DNA from: Protula sp. h YS-2021 | Lineage: Eukaryota > Annelida > Polychaeta > Sabellida > Serpulidae | Length of the DNA: 64,000 nt | Assembly: GCA_949752745.1 (NCBI GenBank) | Contig: OX457027.1 | Coordinates: 90,727,720 to 90,791,719, forward strand | Direction: 5' to 3' | Shown: in pieces, positions 1 to 9,400 of the stretch | How positions within the stretch are numbered: position 1 is the first letter of the stretch | Layout: each line of letters starts with the position of its first letter | Made by a program: the position numbers and the translations under genes | Notes under the pieces: generated by a model | Seen by the model: the letters and a program-made list of their open reading frames with translations, nothing else | What the model was told of the DNA's origin: nothing | The model's database searches: none

Positions 1-1
1 A

Positions 2-100
2 CGTAAAAGGCGAGGAGGTGTGAAAGAATTATTTGTCAAGTGGTTAGGTTGGCCAAACAAGTTTAACAGTTGGGTGAAAGAAACAGACATTCAACGATGA
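2..100 (+). CDS. Maverick integrase, C-terminal chromodomain end (partial)
   Basis: The frame beginning at base 2 is open from the window edge to TGA at 98-100. It contains FVKWLGWPNKFNSWV, the typical end of the chromodomain that closes retroviral-type integrases of Maverick/Polinton elements. The catalytic DDE core lies outside the window. The ATG of the next gene (97) overlaps this stop as ATGA. It could in principle be a Ty3-like retrotransposon integrase tail, but the following packaging ATPase and capsid genes fit only a Maverick. Confidence 0.85.
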   Translation, partial: RKRRGGVKELFVKWLGWPNKFNSWVKETDIQR

Positions 101-756
101 AGCATCCCTTTACATGCTTGGTCTCTGGACCTACAGGCAGTGGCAAGACGTCTCTGGTCAGGGAAATTCTCGAACAAAAGTTGATTCACCCCTCTCCGAA
201 AAACATTTTATGGCTCTATGCAGCCGATCAACCCTTGTACAAGGGAATGAAAGGTGTGACATTTTACCAAGGCATTCCAGATGACATTGAAGAGCGCTTT
301 AACCCGAAAAAGTCAAACGTACTCATCCTTGATGACTTGATGACCAAATGCCATAGCGATGAACGTATGACACGTCTCTTTAGTGTGGGTAGCAGTCATC
401 AAAATCTAAGTATCATCTTTATTGTGCATAATTTGTTCCATCATGGGAAAGAGATGCGCAATATTAGTTTGAATACCCATTATATCATTTTGTTTAAAAA
501 TCCGAGAGACAGTCAACAAATCAGTACATTGGCGCGGCAAATGTATCCTGGAAGATCACAATTTCTCATAGAAGCCTATCAAGATGCTACCAGCAAACCC
601 CATGGTTATTTGTTCATTGACTTGAAGCCGAAGACGAATGATCAACTGCGTATTCGTACAGGCATTTTACCAAAAGATACCCATTATATATATATTGATA
701 AAGCCGTGTACGACCAAGAACCAAGTCATTTAACCATTCACAGTCAAGATGTCTAA
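97..756 (+). CDS. FtsK/HerA (A32-like) genome-packaging ATPase
   Basis: The protein is 219 aa. Walker A (GPTGSGKT) is at residues 11-18 and Walker B (NVLILDDL) at about 74-81, with the paired Asp at 79-80. A later segment with HNLFHHGKEMRN matches the sensor/arginine region usual in this family. Family knowledge assigns it to ATP-driven DNA packaging into the capsid. The frame is also open upstream to 70, but only from a TTG; the ATG at 97 overlaps the integrase stop and places the P-loop near the N-terminus as is usual, so I chose it. The end overlaps the next gene by 8 bp. Confidence 0.92.
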   Translation: MKHPFTCLVSGPTGSGKTSLVREILEQKLIHPSPKNILWLYAADQPLYKGMKGVTFYQGIPDDIEERFNPKKSNVLILDDLMTKCHSDERMTRLFSVGSSHQNLSIIFIVHNLFHHGKEMRNISLNTHYIILFKNPRDSQQISTLARQMYPGRSQFLIEAYQDATSKPHGYLFIDLKPKTNDQLRIRTGILPKDTHYIYIDKAVYDQEPSHLTIHSQDV

Positions 757-1075
757 ACGCATTCGAACGAACCAGCCTTTCCTTCATTTGCTTGCACGGA
801 GTGGGCCTAGACGGCGTAAATCCTTGCTAAAGCAAGCTACGAAGGAGGAATTAACAAGCTTGTTTGAAATTTGTTTGAATATATTAAGGGGACATTTACC
901 CTTAAGCTCAAAACGGTATAAGGTATTCCAGCGTGAGCGTCATACCCTACGTACTCTGGCAGACAAGAAGATATCCCTTCGACGAAAAAAGAAGTTGGTG
1001 AATCAGAAAGGAGGATTCATTGGAGTGGTTGCTAGATTTGCATTGCCCTTGCTAGCCAAGCTGCTGTTGAAATGA
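749..1075 (+). CDS. Small basic Maverick protein with hydrophobic C-terminus
   Basis: This 108-aa protein is rich in Lys/Arg (a KKISLRRKKKL stretch) and ends in a hydrophobic, possibly membrane-active segment, GGFIGVVARFALPLLAKLLLK without its last residue being essential. I recognise similar short proteins beside capsid genes in invertebrate Mavericks, where they are usually left uncharacterised. A minor virion component resembling adenovirus pVI is a guess based on size, charge and the amphipathic tail. It overlaps the ATPase end by 8 bp, and its stop overlaps the next start as ATGA. Confidence 0.75.
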   Translation: MSKRIRTNQPFLHLLARSGPRRRKSLLKQATKEELTSLFEICLNILRGHLPLSSKRYKVFQRERHTLRTLADKKISLRRKKKLVNQKGGFIGVVARFALPLLAKLLLK

Positions 1076-1659
1076 AGCATGCTATGAAAATGGTTCTCAT
1101 TCCTGAACAGGAATACAAACTGTTGTTAGAAAAAGAAGGGGGAGGTGCCATCAAAACAAAAGTCAAGACACTTTTACGTGGGAAACGAACACGTGAAAAG
1201 GCCATGGAAATGTCTCAACTTCTTGGCCGTCATCTACGAACAAGTCAGTCCCAGCAACAGCGGCGCTCATCAACACCAGCACCACCACGACCACCACCAC
1301 CACTAGAAAAGCGAGTGTTAAGTCATTTTCAACCGATCTATCATGGAAAAGTAATACAACTTTTAGCAGAACTGAAGAAACATGGTACGACATGGACAGA
1401 GAAGGATGAACTTGTGTTGAAAACGGGCGAGATCATTACAAATTCTAACATGGTTGATTTGATGAAAGAAGCATTGGTGGCGACAAGAAGAAAAGACCGA
1501 AGACCCCCACCCCATGGCTGGCATCCGTTTATCCAGGAAATTGTTGATGCGAATATTCCAAAAACGACGTTTAGTAAAAAGACCACTCGTGAAGACATTG
1601 CCACAGAAATGAACCAGCGTCAGCAAAGACAGTTTCCTAAAGGATGGGAAAAGTTTTAA
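1072..1659 (+). CDS. Conserved Maverick protein of unknown function, 195 aa
   Basis: The start is ATG at 1072, overlapping the previous stop. An N-terminal segment (MVLIPEQEYKLLLEKEGGG) leads into a basic helix-rich region and a Ser/Pro-rich linker around residues 60-80. The C-terminal half (residues 105-195) contains W-T-E-K-D-E-L and a PPPHGWHPFIQEIV segment of a type commonly seen in this gene slot in Mavericks. No enzymatic motif is visible. Its place between ATPase and capsid genes suggests a virion or assembly role, which is inference only. Confidence 0.75.
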   Translation: MKHAMKMVLIPEQEYKLLLEKEGGGAIKTKVKTLLRGKRTREKAMEMSQLLGRHLRTSQSQQQRRSSTPAPPRPPPPLEKRVLSHFQPIYHGKVIQLLAELKKHGTTWTEKDELVLKTGEIITNSNMVDLMKEALVATRRKDRRPPPHGWHPFIQEIVDANIPKTTFSKKTTREDIATEMNQRQQRQFPKGWEKF

Positions 1660-1862
1660 CAAAAGAGCTATGGTGTTGTGGTGGCCAGGAAGAGACTATT
1701 CCCGCGACTATTCCCGTGAAGATTCGATGTACAAGTGCGTGTTGCGAAGGAGAAATAAAAGACCATGTGAATGAGGATGAGACTTGGTCGAATGGCGCGC
1801 GCTGTCCCGAGGTACCTGATGAGGTATATAGGCAACGACGACGACGCACCCATACCATTTGA
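1644..1862 (+). CDS. Putative small cysteine-rich protein, 72 aa
   Basis: This ORF fills the only gap between the 195-aa gene and the minor capsid gene. It overlaps the former by 16 bp and ends 8 bp before the latter's ATG. Seven Cys are present (WCCGG, RCTSACC, ARCP), which would suit a small zinc- or disulfide-stabilised protein, and the C-terminus is basic (RQRRRR). I do not recognise a family. The support is position and Cys spacing only, so it may be a spurious ORF. Confidence 0.4.
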   Translation: MGKVLTKELWCCGGQEETIPATIPVKIRCTSACCEGEIKDHVNEDETWSNGARCPEVPDEVYRQRRRRTHTI

Positions 1863-1870
1863 CCACCACC

Positions 1871-2638
1871 ATGGAGTCGACAAGCTTTTACATTACTTTG
1901 CCTAGCAATGCGAGTATGAATTATTATCCCAACAACAAGGCTTCGAATTATCAAATTCGTATGCCTCGAACCATCTATCTGAATGGACGATATGAAGTGG
2001 CTCTAGCTGAAATTCAATATCCACATACATGGTCAACCATGAGACATAGAATGGACTATTCTATTCAGTATCGACGCATAGATGCATTTGGCACTATCGA
2101 TATTCCTCATGGGTACTACAGAACCATACAAGAACTATGTCAGGCAGTGAATGAAGAAGTGGCTAACTCCGAGGACCTTAGACCAGCAGCAGGAGAAGAA
2201 GAAGCTATTATTCGGCTAAAGTATGATAGAATTAGACGACGCGTGTTTCTATTTCTCAATTATGGCTTTGAAGTGTCCTTCTCCACTGGATTAGCTGAGA
2301 TTTTAGGATTTATCCCAGATCACTGGTATACTGAAACATGTAGAGCTGACCATAAAGCTGATGTGAAACAGGGGTTTTATACACTGTATGTGTATTGTAG
2401 TATTTGTGAACCACAAGTGGTTGGGGATTATTATGTGCCCTTGCTACGTTCTGTTGGGATACAAGGCCATGATGGTGAGATTGTTATGAAAACGTACAAT
2501 GAACCGCACTATGTTCCTGTAAACACATCCAAATTTGACATGATAGAGATGAATATAAAGGACGACACAGGCCATACTGTTCCATTTCAAACTGGAAAGG
2601 TGATTTGTAAACTCCATTTTCGACCAAAAGCACTATGA
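1871..2638 (+). CDS. Minor capsid protein (penton-like, single jelly-roll)
   Basis: The protein is 255 aa. The N-terminal segment FYITLPSNASMNYYPNN followed by a stretch ending VALAEIQYPHTW is characteristic of the Maverick minor capsid protein predicted to form the penton vertices. The frame extends 12 bp further upstream only to a TTG; the ATG at 1871 lies in CACCATGG and gives the usual N-terminus. Its TGA overlaps the next ATG. Confidence 0.85.
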   Translation: MESTSFYITLPSNASMNYYPNNKASNYQIRMPRTIYLNGRYEVALAEIQYPHTWSTMRHRMDYSIQYRRIDAFGTIDIPHGYYRTIQELCQAVNEEVANSEDLRPAAGEEEAIIRLKYDRIRRRVFLFLNYGFEVSFSTGLAEILGFIPDHWYTETCRADHKADVKQGFYTLYVYCSICEPQVVGDYYVPLLRSVGIQGHDGEIVMKTYNEPHYVPVNTSKFDMIEMNIKDDTGHTVPFQTGKVICKLHFRPKAL

Positions 2639-2988
2639 AAGCCTACACACACGATCCGTCTGCATATCGCAACCACTTTCTTCGACAAGTGGGTGGAGAA
2701 TTACCAGGATTCAAAGGAGCGCGAATTCAATATGGGGATGGTATTGGTTCAATACTGGGATCATTGGCTCGTAGAGCTATTCCACTACTTAAGGCTGGGG
2801 CTAAGATCGTTGCGCCACATCTTAAGAAGGCTGCAAAGAATGTTGCGAAAGATGTTACGGGCCGAGTAGCACAACGTGTGTTTGGTGGTGGTGTACATAA
2901 AAAGAGAGTGCAACCGACGAGACGTGCCAGAAGACGAAAAACAGCTAGACGGATAACATCAAAAAAGCATAGAAGAGATATCTTTTAA
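2635..2988 (+). CDS. Basic virion protein, adenovirus pX/pVI-like
   Basis: This 117-aa protein has an N-terminal half containing GGELPGFKG and a Gly-rich stretch with YGDGIGSILGSLARRA, followed by an amphipathic Lys/Ala helix. The C-terminal 35 residues are almost entirely Arg/Lys/Thr (RRARRRKTARR). This layout is typical of the small core or cement proteins next to the major capsid gene in adintoviruses and adenoviruses. DNA binding or membrane interaction is inferred from composition. Confidence 0.75.
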   Translation: MKAYTHDPSAYRNHFLRQVGGELPGFKGARIQYGDGIGSILGSLARRAIPLLKAGAKIVAPHLKKAAKNVAKDVTGRVAQRVFGGGVHKKRVQPTRRARRRKTARRITSKKHRRDIF

Positions 2989-2992
2989 AATC

Positions 2993-4366
2993 ATGTCTCT
3001 CATTCACAATCATTCGTGCGAATGCACTCTTTCTCCATTGGAATGGTTTCACGTACCGCCGACGCAAACGGCTGTAGAGAAAAGTTATAATGTCGACTAT
3101 CAACCACTGACGACCATTAGAGAGGGTGCTCCTATAGAATTCTACATTCCTGCGAGTACAGAAGAATATCTGGATTTAAAGAACAGCAAACTTCATATTG
3201 TATGCCGCATTGTAAAGGCTGATGGAACAGTGTGTGGCCCAGAGGACCAGGTCTCCTGCATCAATGATGTGTTTAACGGGCTATGGTCTAATATTGAATT
3301 GTTTCTGAATGATCGGTTGGTATCTCATAGTAACAACACCCATGGGTATACCAGCATGATCTCGCATCTCATCCATGATTCGGAAGAAAGTCTCCATTCC
3401 GAGCGCTCTCTACGGCTCATGTACAAGGATACTGCTGGGTCGATGAATAGTCATGAGGTGAAAAGGCCTAATCATGAACGCTATGTATCCGGGTTTCATG
3501 TCAATGCCGACGGTAGTGATCTAGCTGAGCAAGGAAACAATGGCTTACACCATCGTTATTTGCATACACGTCTCAGCCGTGAGTTTATGCTGTCAGGTGG
3601 CTTAAGGATAGATTTGTTTGAGCAGGATCGCTATCTTCCGAATGGCATCAGTTTGAAGTTGCGTTTCCATAGACAGAAAGATGATTATGTGTTGATGGCT
3701 GCAGATACTACCTATAAGGTAGAAGTGAAAGAGGCATTTTTAACCATTCGCAAAGTGAGGGTGAGTCCAGGCATTCAGTTAGGGCATACAGACGCATTGC
3801 TGAAAAGTCCTGCCAAGATCATCATCACTAGAAAAGAATGTAAAGTCCTAGCCATTCCGGCAGGGTTTCGCTCTTTTGTGAAAGACAACATCTTTTTGGG
3901 TCAATTGCCACATCGCATTGTCATTGGTCTGGTTCATAACGAAGCCTTTGGTGGGTCAGTCGCGAGGAATCCATATGATTTCAAACATTTTGATCTGAAC
4001 TATATGCAACTGTACACGGATGGTGAACCAGTCCTGTCCAAACCGCTCAAGCTTGACATTCCACAGGACAAGTACCTAGACGCTTTTGAAACGCTTTACA
4101 AATCGTTTGACCGATTGAATGGTGAGAAAAGCTCCATTATAAAAAGGGAAGATTGGCCTAGAGGGTATTCTTTATTTTCGTTCGACTTAACACCGGACTA
4201 TGATGGAGCTGATCATTTTCCCCTGATCAAGCATGGGAATTTGCGGCTAGAAATGAACTTTGCTAGGGCTTTGCAACCTACCATCAATGTCATCGTCTAT
4301 GCTGAATTTGACAACATTATCGAGATCAGTGCCAATCGTAGCATCCAATTCGACTACCAGTCATGA
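2993..4366 (+). CDS. Major capsid protein (double jelly-roll, hexon-like)
   Basis: The protein is 457 aa, starting at ATG 2993, five bases after the previous stop. The N-terminal region has FHVPPTQTAVEKSYNVDY and then an IEFYIPASTEEYLDL segment, the recognisable opening of Maverick major capsid proteins. The length and the order relative to minor capsid protein and protease fit the family. Trimers of this protein would build the icosahedral shell. Its stop overlaps the protease start as ATGA. Confidence 0.9.
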   Translation: MSLIHNHSCECTLSPLEWFHVPPTQTAVEKSYNVDYQPLTTIREGAPIEFYIPASTEEYLDLKNSKLHIVCRIVKADGTVCGPEDQVSCINDVFNGLWSNIELFLNDRLVSHSNNTHGYTSMISHLIHDSEESLHSERSLRLMYKDTAGSMNSHEVKRPNHERYVSGFHVNADGSDLAEQGNNGLHHRYLHTRLSREFMLSGGLRIDLFEQDRYLPNGISLKLRFHRQKDDYVLMAADTTYKVEVKEAFLTIRKVRVSPGIQLGHTDALLKSPAKIIITRKECKVLAIPAGFRSFVKDNIFLGQLPHRIVIGLVHNEAFGGSVARNPYDFKHFDLNYMQLYTDGEPVLSKPLKLDIPQDKYLDAFETLYKSFDRLNGEKSSIIKREDWPRGYSLFSFDLTPDYDGADHFPLIKHGNLRLEMNFARALQPTINVIVYAEFDNIIEISANRSIQFDYQS

Positions 4367-4803
4367 ACACGAAGCAGATCGAAGCTATCCTGAGCCATGA
4401 TGCCGCGACCAAAGACTTGTTTCAAGGTGTGTTTGCCATGGACCAGTTACCACCGTCTTTACAACGTGGTGCCTATGTCATCAACACCGACGATCAAGAT
4501 GAACCAGGAGAGCATTGGGTGGCAGTGTATTATGACAAAGACCCTGTGGAATACTTTGACTCTTATGGACTGTTCCCTCTCGATGAGCGTTTAGAAACGT
4601 TTTTAAGAAAGGACTATATGTATAATTCCATCTCATTACAAACGCCGATATCATCGGCGTGTGGTTTTTATTGTGTCTATTATATATGGCATAGAGCTCG
4701 AGGTCAGAGTATGTTTGACATTGTGAATATATTAAAAAGAAAGGATGGGGATTTTATTGTAAAGGATTTTGTCTATAGACATTATAAACCTTTGTTTTAT
4801 TAA
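4363..4803 (+). CDS. Adenain-like maturation cysteine protease
   Basis: The protein is 146 aa. The catalytic His is in GEHWVAVYYD (His51), the acidic residue in VEYFDSYG (Asp66) and the nucleophile in SSACGFYC (Cys100, with Cys104 nearby). A Gln at about 93 precedes it, as expected for an oxyanion-hole residue of the Ulp1/adenain fold. Such proteases cleave capsid precursors during virion maturation. All the key residues are present. It is the last gene of the + strand block. Confidence 0.92.
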   Translation: MNTKQIEAILSHDAATKDLFQGVFAMDQLPPSLQRGAYVINTDDQDEPGEHWVAVYYDKDPVEYFDSYGLFPLDERLETFLRKDYMYNSISLQTPISSACGFYCVYYIWHRARGQSMFDIVNILKRKDGDFIVKDFVYRHYKPLFY

Positions 4804-4942
4804 ATGGGTGGGGGGGGGGGTGTAGTTAAGCTGTAGTTAAGTTGTTGAAGAAAATAAAAAGACTCAAGTTTCAAACTGATCTTGTTTTATTGTGTTTTCC
4901 AAACTCCCCCCCCCCCCCCCCACACTTCTTATCTACAAATTT
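4804..4942. terminator. Shared polyadenylation region between convergent gene blocks
   Basis: The + block ends at 4803 and the - block at 4943. An AATAAA lies on + at 4853-4858 and another on - at 4886-4891, so the two transcripts would overlap at their 3' ends. A run of G near 4808-4820 and a run of C near 4907-4920 flank the site. The homopolymer lengths may not be exact. Confidence 0.6.
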
Positions 4943-5326
4943 TTATTTACAAGTTTCTTCTTTCAATACATGGATCAATGCATGCCATTCATTACAATTT
5001 AAATTAATATAGGTATCATAGACATTACATCCACGTTTGTAAATGCTATGAAAGCTCACATAACACACATCACCAAACTTTATCACTTTAACAGTTTCAT
5101 GTTCAGACAGTTTCAGTTCATATCCTTCTTCTAAGTCCATCAGCGGCATCAGCCACATCAGCCGCATAGGCTGTGTCACCTCAATGGATTTGGTACCCCG
5201 CTTGAGTTGTATTCCATCCTCTTTGAATTCAAGCAGAAGATTCTTCCCAATCCAATGCGTGCAACAGCGCGTTCCATTCCACGGTGCTGAGGGTGATGAT
5301 GTCGCAGCCTTCTGTAAGCTCGTCAT
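4943..5326 (-). CDS. PC4-like small protein 1 (start uncertain)
   Basis: The frame is open from 5344 (TTG); the first ATG is at 5326, inside the upstream gene, giving 127 aa, and another ATG cluster around MRLMWLMPLMD would give about 75 aa. The C-terminal half has short beta-strand-like stretches (VKVIKFGDVCYVSF) and then a closing INLNCNEWHALIHVLKEE, matching the strand-strand-W-helix ending of PC4-type ssDNA-binding domains. It is the distal member of a tandem family of four such genes. The overlap of about 98 bp with the next gene is unusual for this element. Family membership is inferred from layout, not from an alignment. Confidence 0.6.
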   Translation of the reverse strand: MTSLQKAATSSPSAPWNGTRCCTHWIGKNLLLEFKEDGIQLKRGTKSIEVTQPMRLMWLMPLMDLEEGYELKLSEHETVKVIKFGDVCYVSFHSIYKRGCNVYDTYINLNCNEWHALIHVLKEETCK

Positions 5327-5573
5327 ATTGGCGAAATTGTACAAACACGTCTAGACCGTTCTCAGTCACACGCACTTCTAATTCATCCGAGACGGCTAGA
5401 AGAAAGCCGGGTATTCTCAACTTGTCTAGGTGATCCTTCAACACGGATTGGTCATCAAGCGATAGGACGAGATACTGTCCAAAATGTCGTAGCACAATGT
5501 CATCACATAAGTTTCTCAGATAGGAGAACCCATATGTCATGGGTTCATAATCCATCAAATAGTCGTCTTCCAT
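5229..5573 (-). CDS. PC4-like small protein 2
   Basis: This 114-aa protein starts at ATG 5573 and has its own TATA-like box 20-28 bp upstream. Its centre and end (LEVRVTENGLDVFVQF, then DIITLSTVEWNALLHAL) show the strand/W-helix pattern of PC4-like ssDNA-binding domains. A decayed relative of this very segment is recognisable in the 4-kb element at 60.7-60.9 kb, which supports it as a real gene. A role in replication or transcription of the element is inferred. Confidence 0.65.
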   Translation of the reverse strand: MEDDYLMDYEPMTYGFSYLRNLCDDIVLRHFGQYLVLSLDDQSVLKDHLDKLRIPGFLLAVSDELEVRVTENGLDVFVQFRQYDELTEGCDIITLSTVEWNALLHALDWEESSA

Positions 5574-5592
5574 CTCAGCTCGTGTGTGTGTG

Positions 5593-5601
5593 TATTTTAT
5601 A
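5593..5601 (-). promoter_or_regulatory. TATA-like box for the gene starting at 5573
   Basis: TATAAAATA on the minus strand, about 20 bp upstream of the ATG at 5573 and overlapping the stop of the upstream gene (ends 5597). Confidence 0.45.
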
Positions 5602-5971
5602 CTCGGAGGATGTCGAACAGTGGATGCTGTATAGCTTCTAGGAATCGTAAGATTGCGCGCCAGTTCTTGATATCAAAGAAGATCAACTGTGCATAGGGTG
5701 TGTCTGGCACAACTCCCTTATAATCCTTTGGATAATCCTGTAAAAGATTTCTACAGAATGTCACACGTATGTTAGAATCATATTCAGCCACCGTCACTTC
5801 CAGTTTATTTTCAAGTCTGCGTTTAAACCCAGCTTCAAGCGGTATGTTTTTAAAGTCTTTCCACACTTCAGGTTTAAACTGATAAGCAGAACATCTCCGA
5901 GAACCCATCATCACTTCATTCCTCTCATTGACTTTAAGGTAAACACCATCGTTTAACATGAGTGCATTCAT
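5597..5971 (-). CDS. PC4-like small protein 3
   Basis: The protein is 124 aa with ATG at 5971. It appears to hold one and a half copies of the motif: an N-terminal GVYLKVNERNEVMMGS with YQFKPEVWKDF, and a C-terminal LEVTVAEYDSNIRVTF with LIFFDIKNWRAILRFLEAI. Each is strand-strand then aromatic plus helix. A GATAAAAGG TATA-like sequence lies about 45 bp upstream (6015-6023, -). No enzymatic motif is seen. ssDNA binding is the likely role by family resemblance. Confidence 0.6.
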   Translation of the reverse strand: MNALMLNDGVYLKVNERNEVMMGSRRCSAYQFKPEVWKDFKNIPLEAGFKRRLENKLEVTVAEYDSNIRVTFCRNLLQDYPKDYKGVVPDTPYAQLIFFDIKNWRAILRFLEAIQHPLFDILRV

Positions 5972-5988
5972 GATGGGGGGTTACCTGG

Positions 5989-6360
5989 TTATGCGTTGTC
6001 GTCTTGTCTGCGAAGCCTTTTATCCACTTCTTTCACCTGCTTCTTCAACATTTTCCATTCAGGTATGGTCAGCAAGATACCCTTTTTCGTAGGACGGTTC
6101 CTTCCAGTCCCCTCATCTCTGAGGTACTTGCGAATGTTCACCACACCTTCATCGCTTTGTTTCATAATCTTGATATACTTTCCATTGCCTAGAGAAAGCA
6201 TTCCATCCCACGACTGTGGTGGTGGTGCCGCCGCCGTCGCCGTCTCCACTTTTAATTTCTTGATAGTGGTGGTGGTGGCGGTGGTGGGATTGTTCACGTT
6301 CAAGTCTTTCACCGTATCTGCTAGAGTATCCATATCCGTTGTTGTTGCAGATCTCTTCAT
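5989..6360 (-). CDS. PC4 (p15 transcriptional coactivator)-like ssDNA-binding protein
   Basis: The protein is 123 aa. Low-complexity Thr/Ala linkers fill residues 10-50. The C-terminal half carries the clear PC4 signature: GKYIKIMKQSDEGVVNIRKY, then PTKKGILLTIPEWKMLKKQV. PC4 domains bind single-stranded or melted DNA and act in transcription and replication. The frame is open to a GTG at 6366; I chose the first ATG at 6360. A TATA box (6424-6432) sits 64-72 bp upstream and overlaps the polymerase stop. A decayed homologue occurs at 60989-61345. Confidence 0.82.
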   Translation of the reverse strand: MKRSATTTDMDTLADTVKDLNVNNPTTATTTTIKKLKVETATAAAPPPQSWDGMLSLGNGKYIKIMKQSDEGVVNIRKYLRDEGTGRNRPTKKGILLTIPEWKMLKKQVKEVDKRLRRQDDNA

Positions 6361-6423
6361 GTTCACACCCTCAACTCACTCTCACTCTGAACTCACTCTG
6401 AAGTTGTGGTGAGAGTCCCCCCC

Positions 6424-6432
6424 CCTTTTATA
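6424..6432 (-). promoter_or_regulatory. TATA box of the PC4-like gene
   Basis: TATAAAAGG on the minus strand, about 65 bp upstream of the ATG at 6360. It overlaps the last codons and stop of the polymerase gene (stop at 6428), so promoter and coding sequence share bases. Confidence 0.6.
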
Positions 6433-9400
6433 CTGTTGCTGCTGCCGCCGCCGCCCTGGCCGCCCTGGCCGCTGCCGCCCTGGCCGCTGCCCCGGCCGCT
6501 GCCCCGGCCGCTGCCCTAGCCGCCGCCCTGGCCGCCCTGGCTGCCTTGTAATGCCCATGCGCCAAAGTGGAATAGCCATCATTCAACACGTATCGCTTAT
6601 CATCAAAGGGGGAGAGAGCTACTTTCCTCAACTTCTCCGAGAAAATCTGGTGGTCATAGCTTCGAATGGTGTGTCCTGTCACCATCATCTGCGTTTGGTT
6701 GAACAAACTGTCTTTATACTGTTCATGTTTCATCCGTCTTTGACACGCGTAAGTGATACCTTTAGCCGTATGTTTTTCTTTCCCACCATACATCATGCTG
6801 TACATTTTCGGCCGAAGTCCAACAAACTCTTCAATGGGAATGCCTGCCGTCTCATCTTTCATTTTCCCAAGCACTTTCTTGTTCACGTTGGAATGCAGGA
6901 AATGATTGGGGGGATAGTCACTTGTGTCGAACAAGTTGGCATCTTCCTGCATATCCTTGTAGATATCATCCGTTTCTATGTCGTAACATAGACTGTCGGT
7001 GTCGCTGAACAACAACTTGGCGTCGGGATACTTGGTCATGATGTAGTTGTAATGAAAGTCAAACATGAGCACTTTGCTGAGGTCGAGAATGGCAAAGCCG
7101 ACTTGAATGGGCTTATCCAGAAGCAAATCCACTTTGTGTAAATGTACCGCGGTCAAATCTTCGTTGAAAATTCTAAATTGGTGGAATGACGGTTTGGCTA
7201 CAACTTTCTTGAACCGCTTTTCCTGGTGAACGAGTTCCACATGGATGCGTTTTCTCACATTTTCCATGGTTTTGCCAAACACAGAGTTGTTCATCAATTT
7301 GAAAAAATCTTTCTCAAACGGGTTCTTGGCCAACTTTCTCTTTTCCGTGTTCAACGAGATGTATTTCGCTAACCATTTGCTCTGTGCAAACATGATGGCA
7401 CGATGCACCTTCGTGACTTCCAATCCCAGTGACACATATTGCTGTAAATTTCTATAATGAAGTACATATTTCTTCTTGTCACACAAGTTGGGAATAAGCT
7501 TTTCACTAAGTTTGCCTTTCATGTTGAGATCTTTCCGTAGCTTCTCACTATGTTCTGACAATTCTCCCACCTTCACACATTTCCGCTCTGGAGCCACTGG
7601 GTAGTGATTATGACAATCATGAATGGTCTGTGGGTATTCCAAATCCACTTCTAAAATGTATCCAATCTCGTCATCTTCATCCACTTCCATGAAGTCAATG
7701 GATTCTGGCTCGTTCACCCACATGAATCCACTTTCCGGCATGCTTTGTGACATGGCCCAGCCGTACAGGTTGTTCGCATCGAGGTACATCAGGTAATGGG
7801 TCGGTTTCGTGGGATCATACTCTGCTACGTAGGGGTTATTTGCTTTCGCATACTTGTGTGTGATGACAGATATTCCTCCACGTAAGCCTTGTTCAACCAT
7901 TTGGTACATGTCAATGTCATTGATCAATTCCAACTTCACCTTTGTCGCTTTTAACATCGCATCCCACGACAAGCCTGGCGCTGTATAGTAGTGGGCAGGA
8001 TCCAATTCATAGGTGTTGAGACATACGTGACGAAAGTTTTCAAACACGTCAGCCAGAAGTAACACATCCGATTTCAGGTACAAGTCATGGTAGTCGCCAA
8101 ATGTAGTACAGTGGAATGTCTCCCACACTTTCTGTGCATGTGCATAATCCTCATCACTAATGCCTTCTCCACTAAGCTGACTGTAAAACTTGTCCTTGGA
8201 CGGCAGTTGTGTTTCAGCAAACTTGGATGGCTCATCCACGTAATCGTAGGGGTACACTCCCTTTCTCAACAGTAACTCTTGCTGGTCGCTATCGTGAATG
8301 TGAGAGGTCATGTGATAAAAGTTCTCTTTCCCTTCTGCCGCCAGGTTGGAGACCAACTTCTGTAGAGACGTACTCATGAACTGAAAGCTGTCCGTAAATT
8401 TCAGATTGCTCATGGTGAATGCAATATATTTCTCAACGGTGTTGGGAATGACCGTCAGCGTTTCATTTTTGAACTTTCCAATTTCCTCCATGATCAAATG
8501 ACTGTCATAGCCTCGCAAATTGTGGAAAAAGACAGGGATGATAAACGAATCTTTATCCCCCTGCTGATCCTTTCGAAATCGAAATTGTAAATTGCATTCA
8601 CTATGTGCAGCTCCACGGTATTTGCCATTGATATGATCATGATCTCTCACACGATCTGCTCCTAGAGGCTCATGACAAATGTAGCAGTCGACCGCAGTCC
8701 TGAAATCCTCTTTGTCTGCGCGAGTCATCACCATCTCCTTTGGCTGTTGTAAACCGTGCACAATACGATCACGCTCAGTCACCATATGGTCTAAAAAGAC
8801 TTTCACAGCATTGTCTCCTCGATACAGGACTGGGGCGCGTGTCTCATACTGGCTCACAACCACATAGGCAAAGCTGTTTGGACGGTGATGCTGGTACCTC
8901 ACTTCTTCATGCTTTTTCGTGAAACATTCAAAGTCGGCATAAATCACAAAAGGGACTCGCTGTTGTTTGGCTACATTCTTGAACTTGATAAAGGGTTCCT
9001 TGGGGAATGATAAACGTTGCGCTCCATGCTTGCCACACACTTCGCGATGCTTGTCTAACAGATCTTGTCGCTTAAACCCGTGAAGGCAGTTGAAACAATA
9101 AAACATTGCTCCATTATACTTGGTACGATAAGCCATCAGTCTGCTGAAATTCTTGATGAGACAATAATGCCTTGTCTTGTCATTGCTAATCAAAAGTAAG
9201 TTGATTTCTCTCGCGCTGTTGGCGCTGTTGGCGCTGGTGTTTCGACTCAGTTGTATCGGAACAACAACCTCCTGTTCATATCCAAACACGTTGATGGACA
9301 CATCATTCGCCTTTTCAAACTTTGGAATGTCCTTAGTCGGTGTCGGAAATGTCATGCCTTCCACCTTCAATTCATTCTCAAATACCTTGTATAGATGCAC

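Noticed and set aside
70..96. Upstream extension of the packaging ATPase
   Set aside because: Needs a TTG start and overlaps the integrase tail; the ATG at 97 gives the expected N-terminus.
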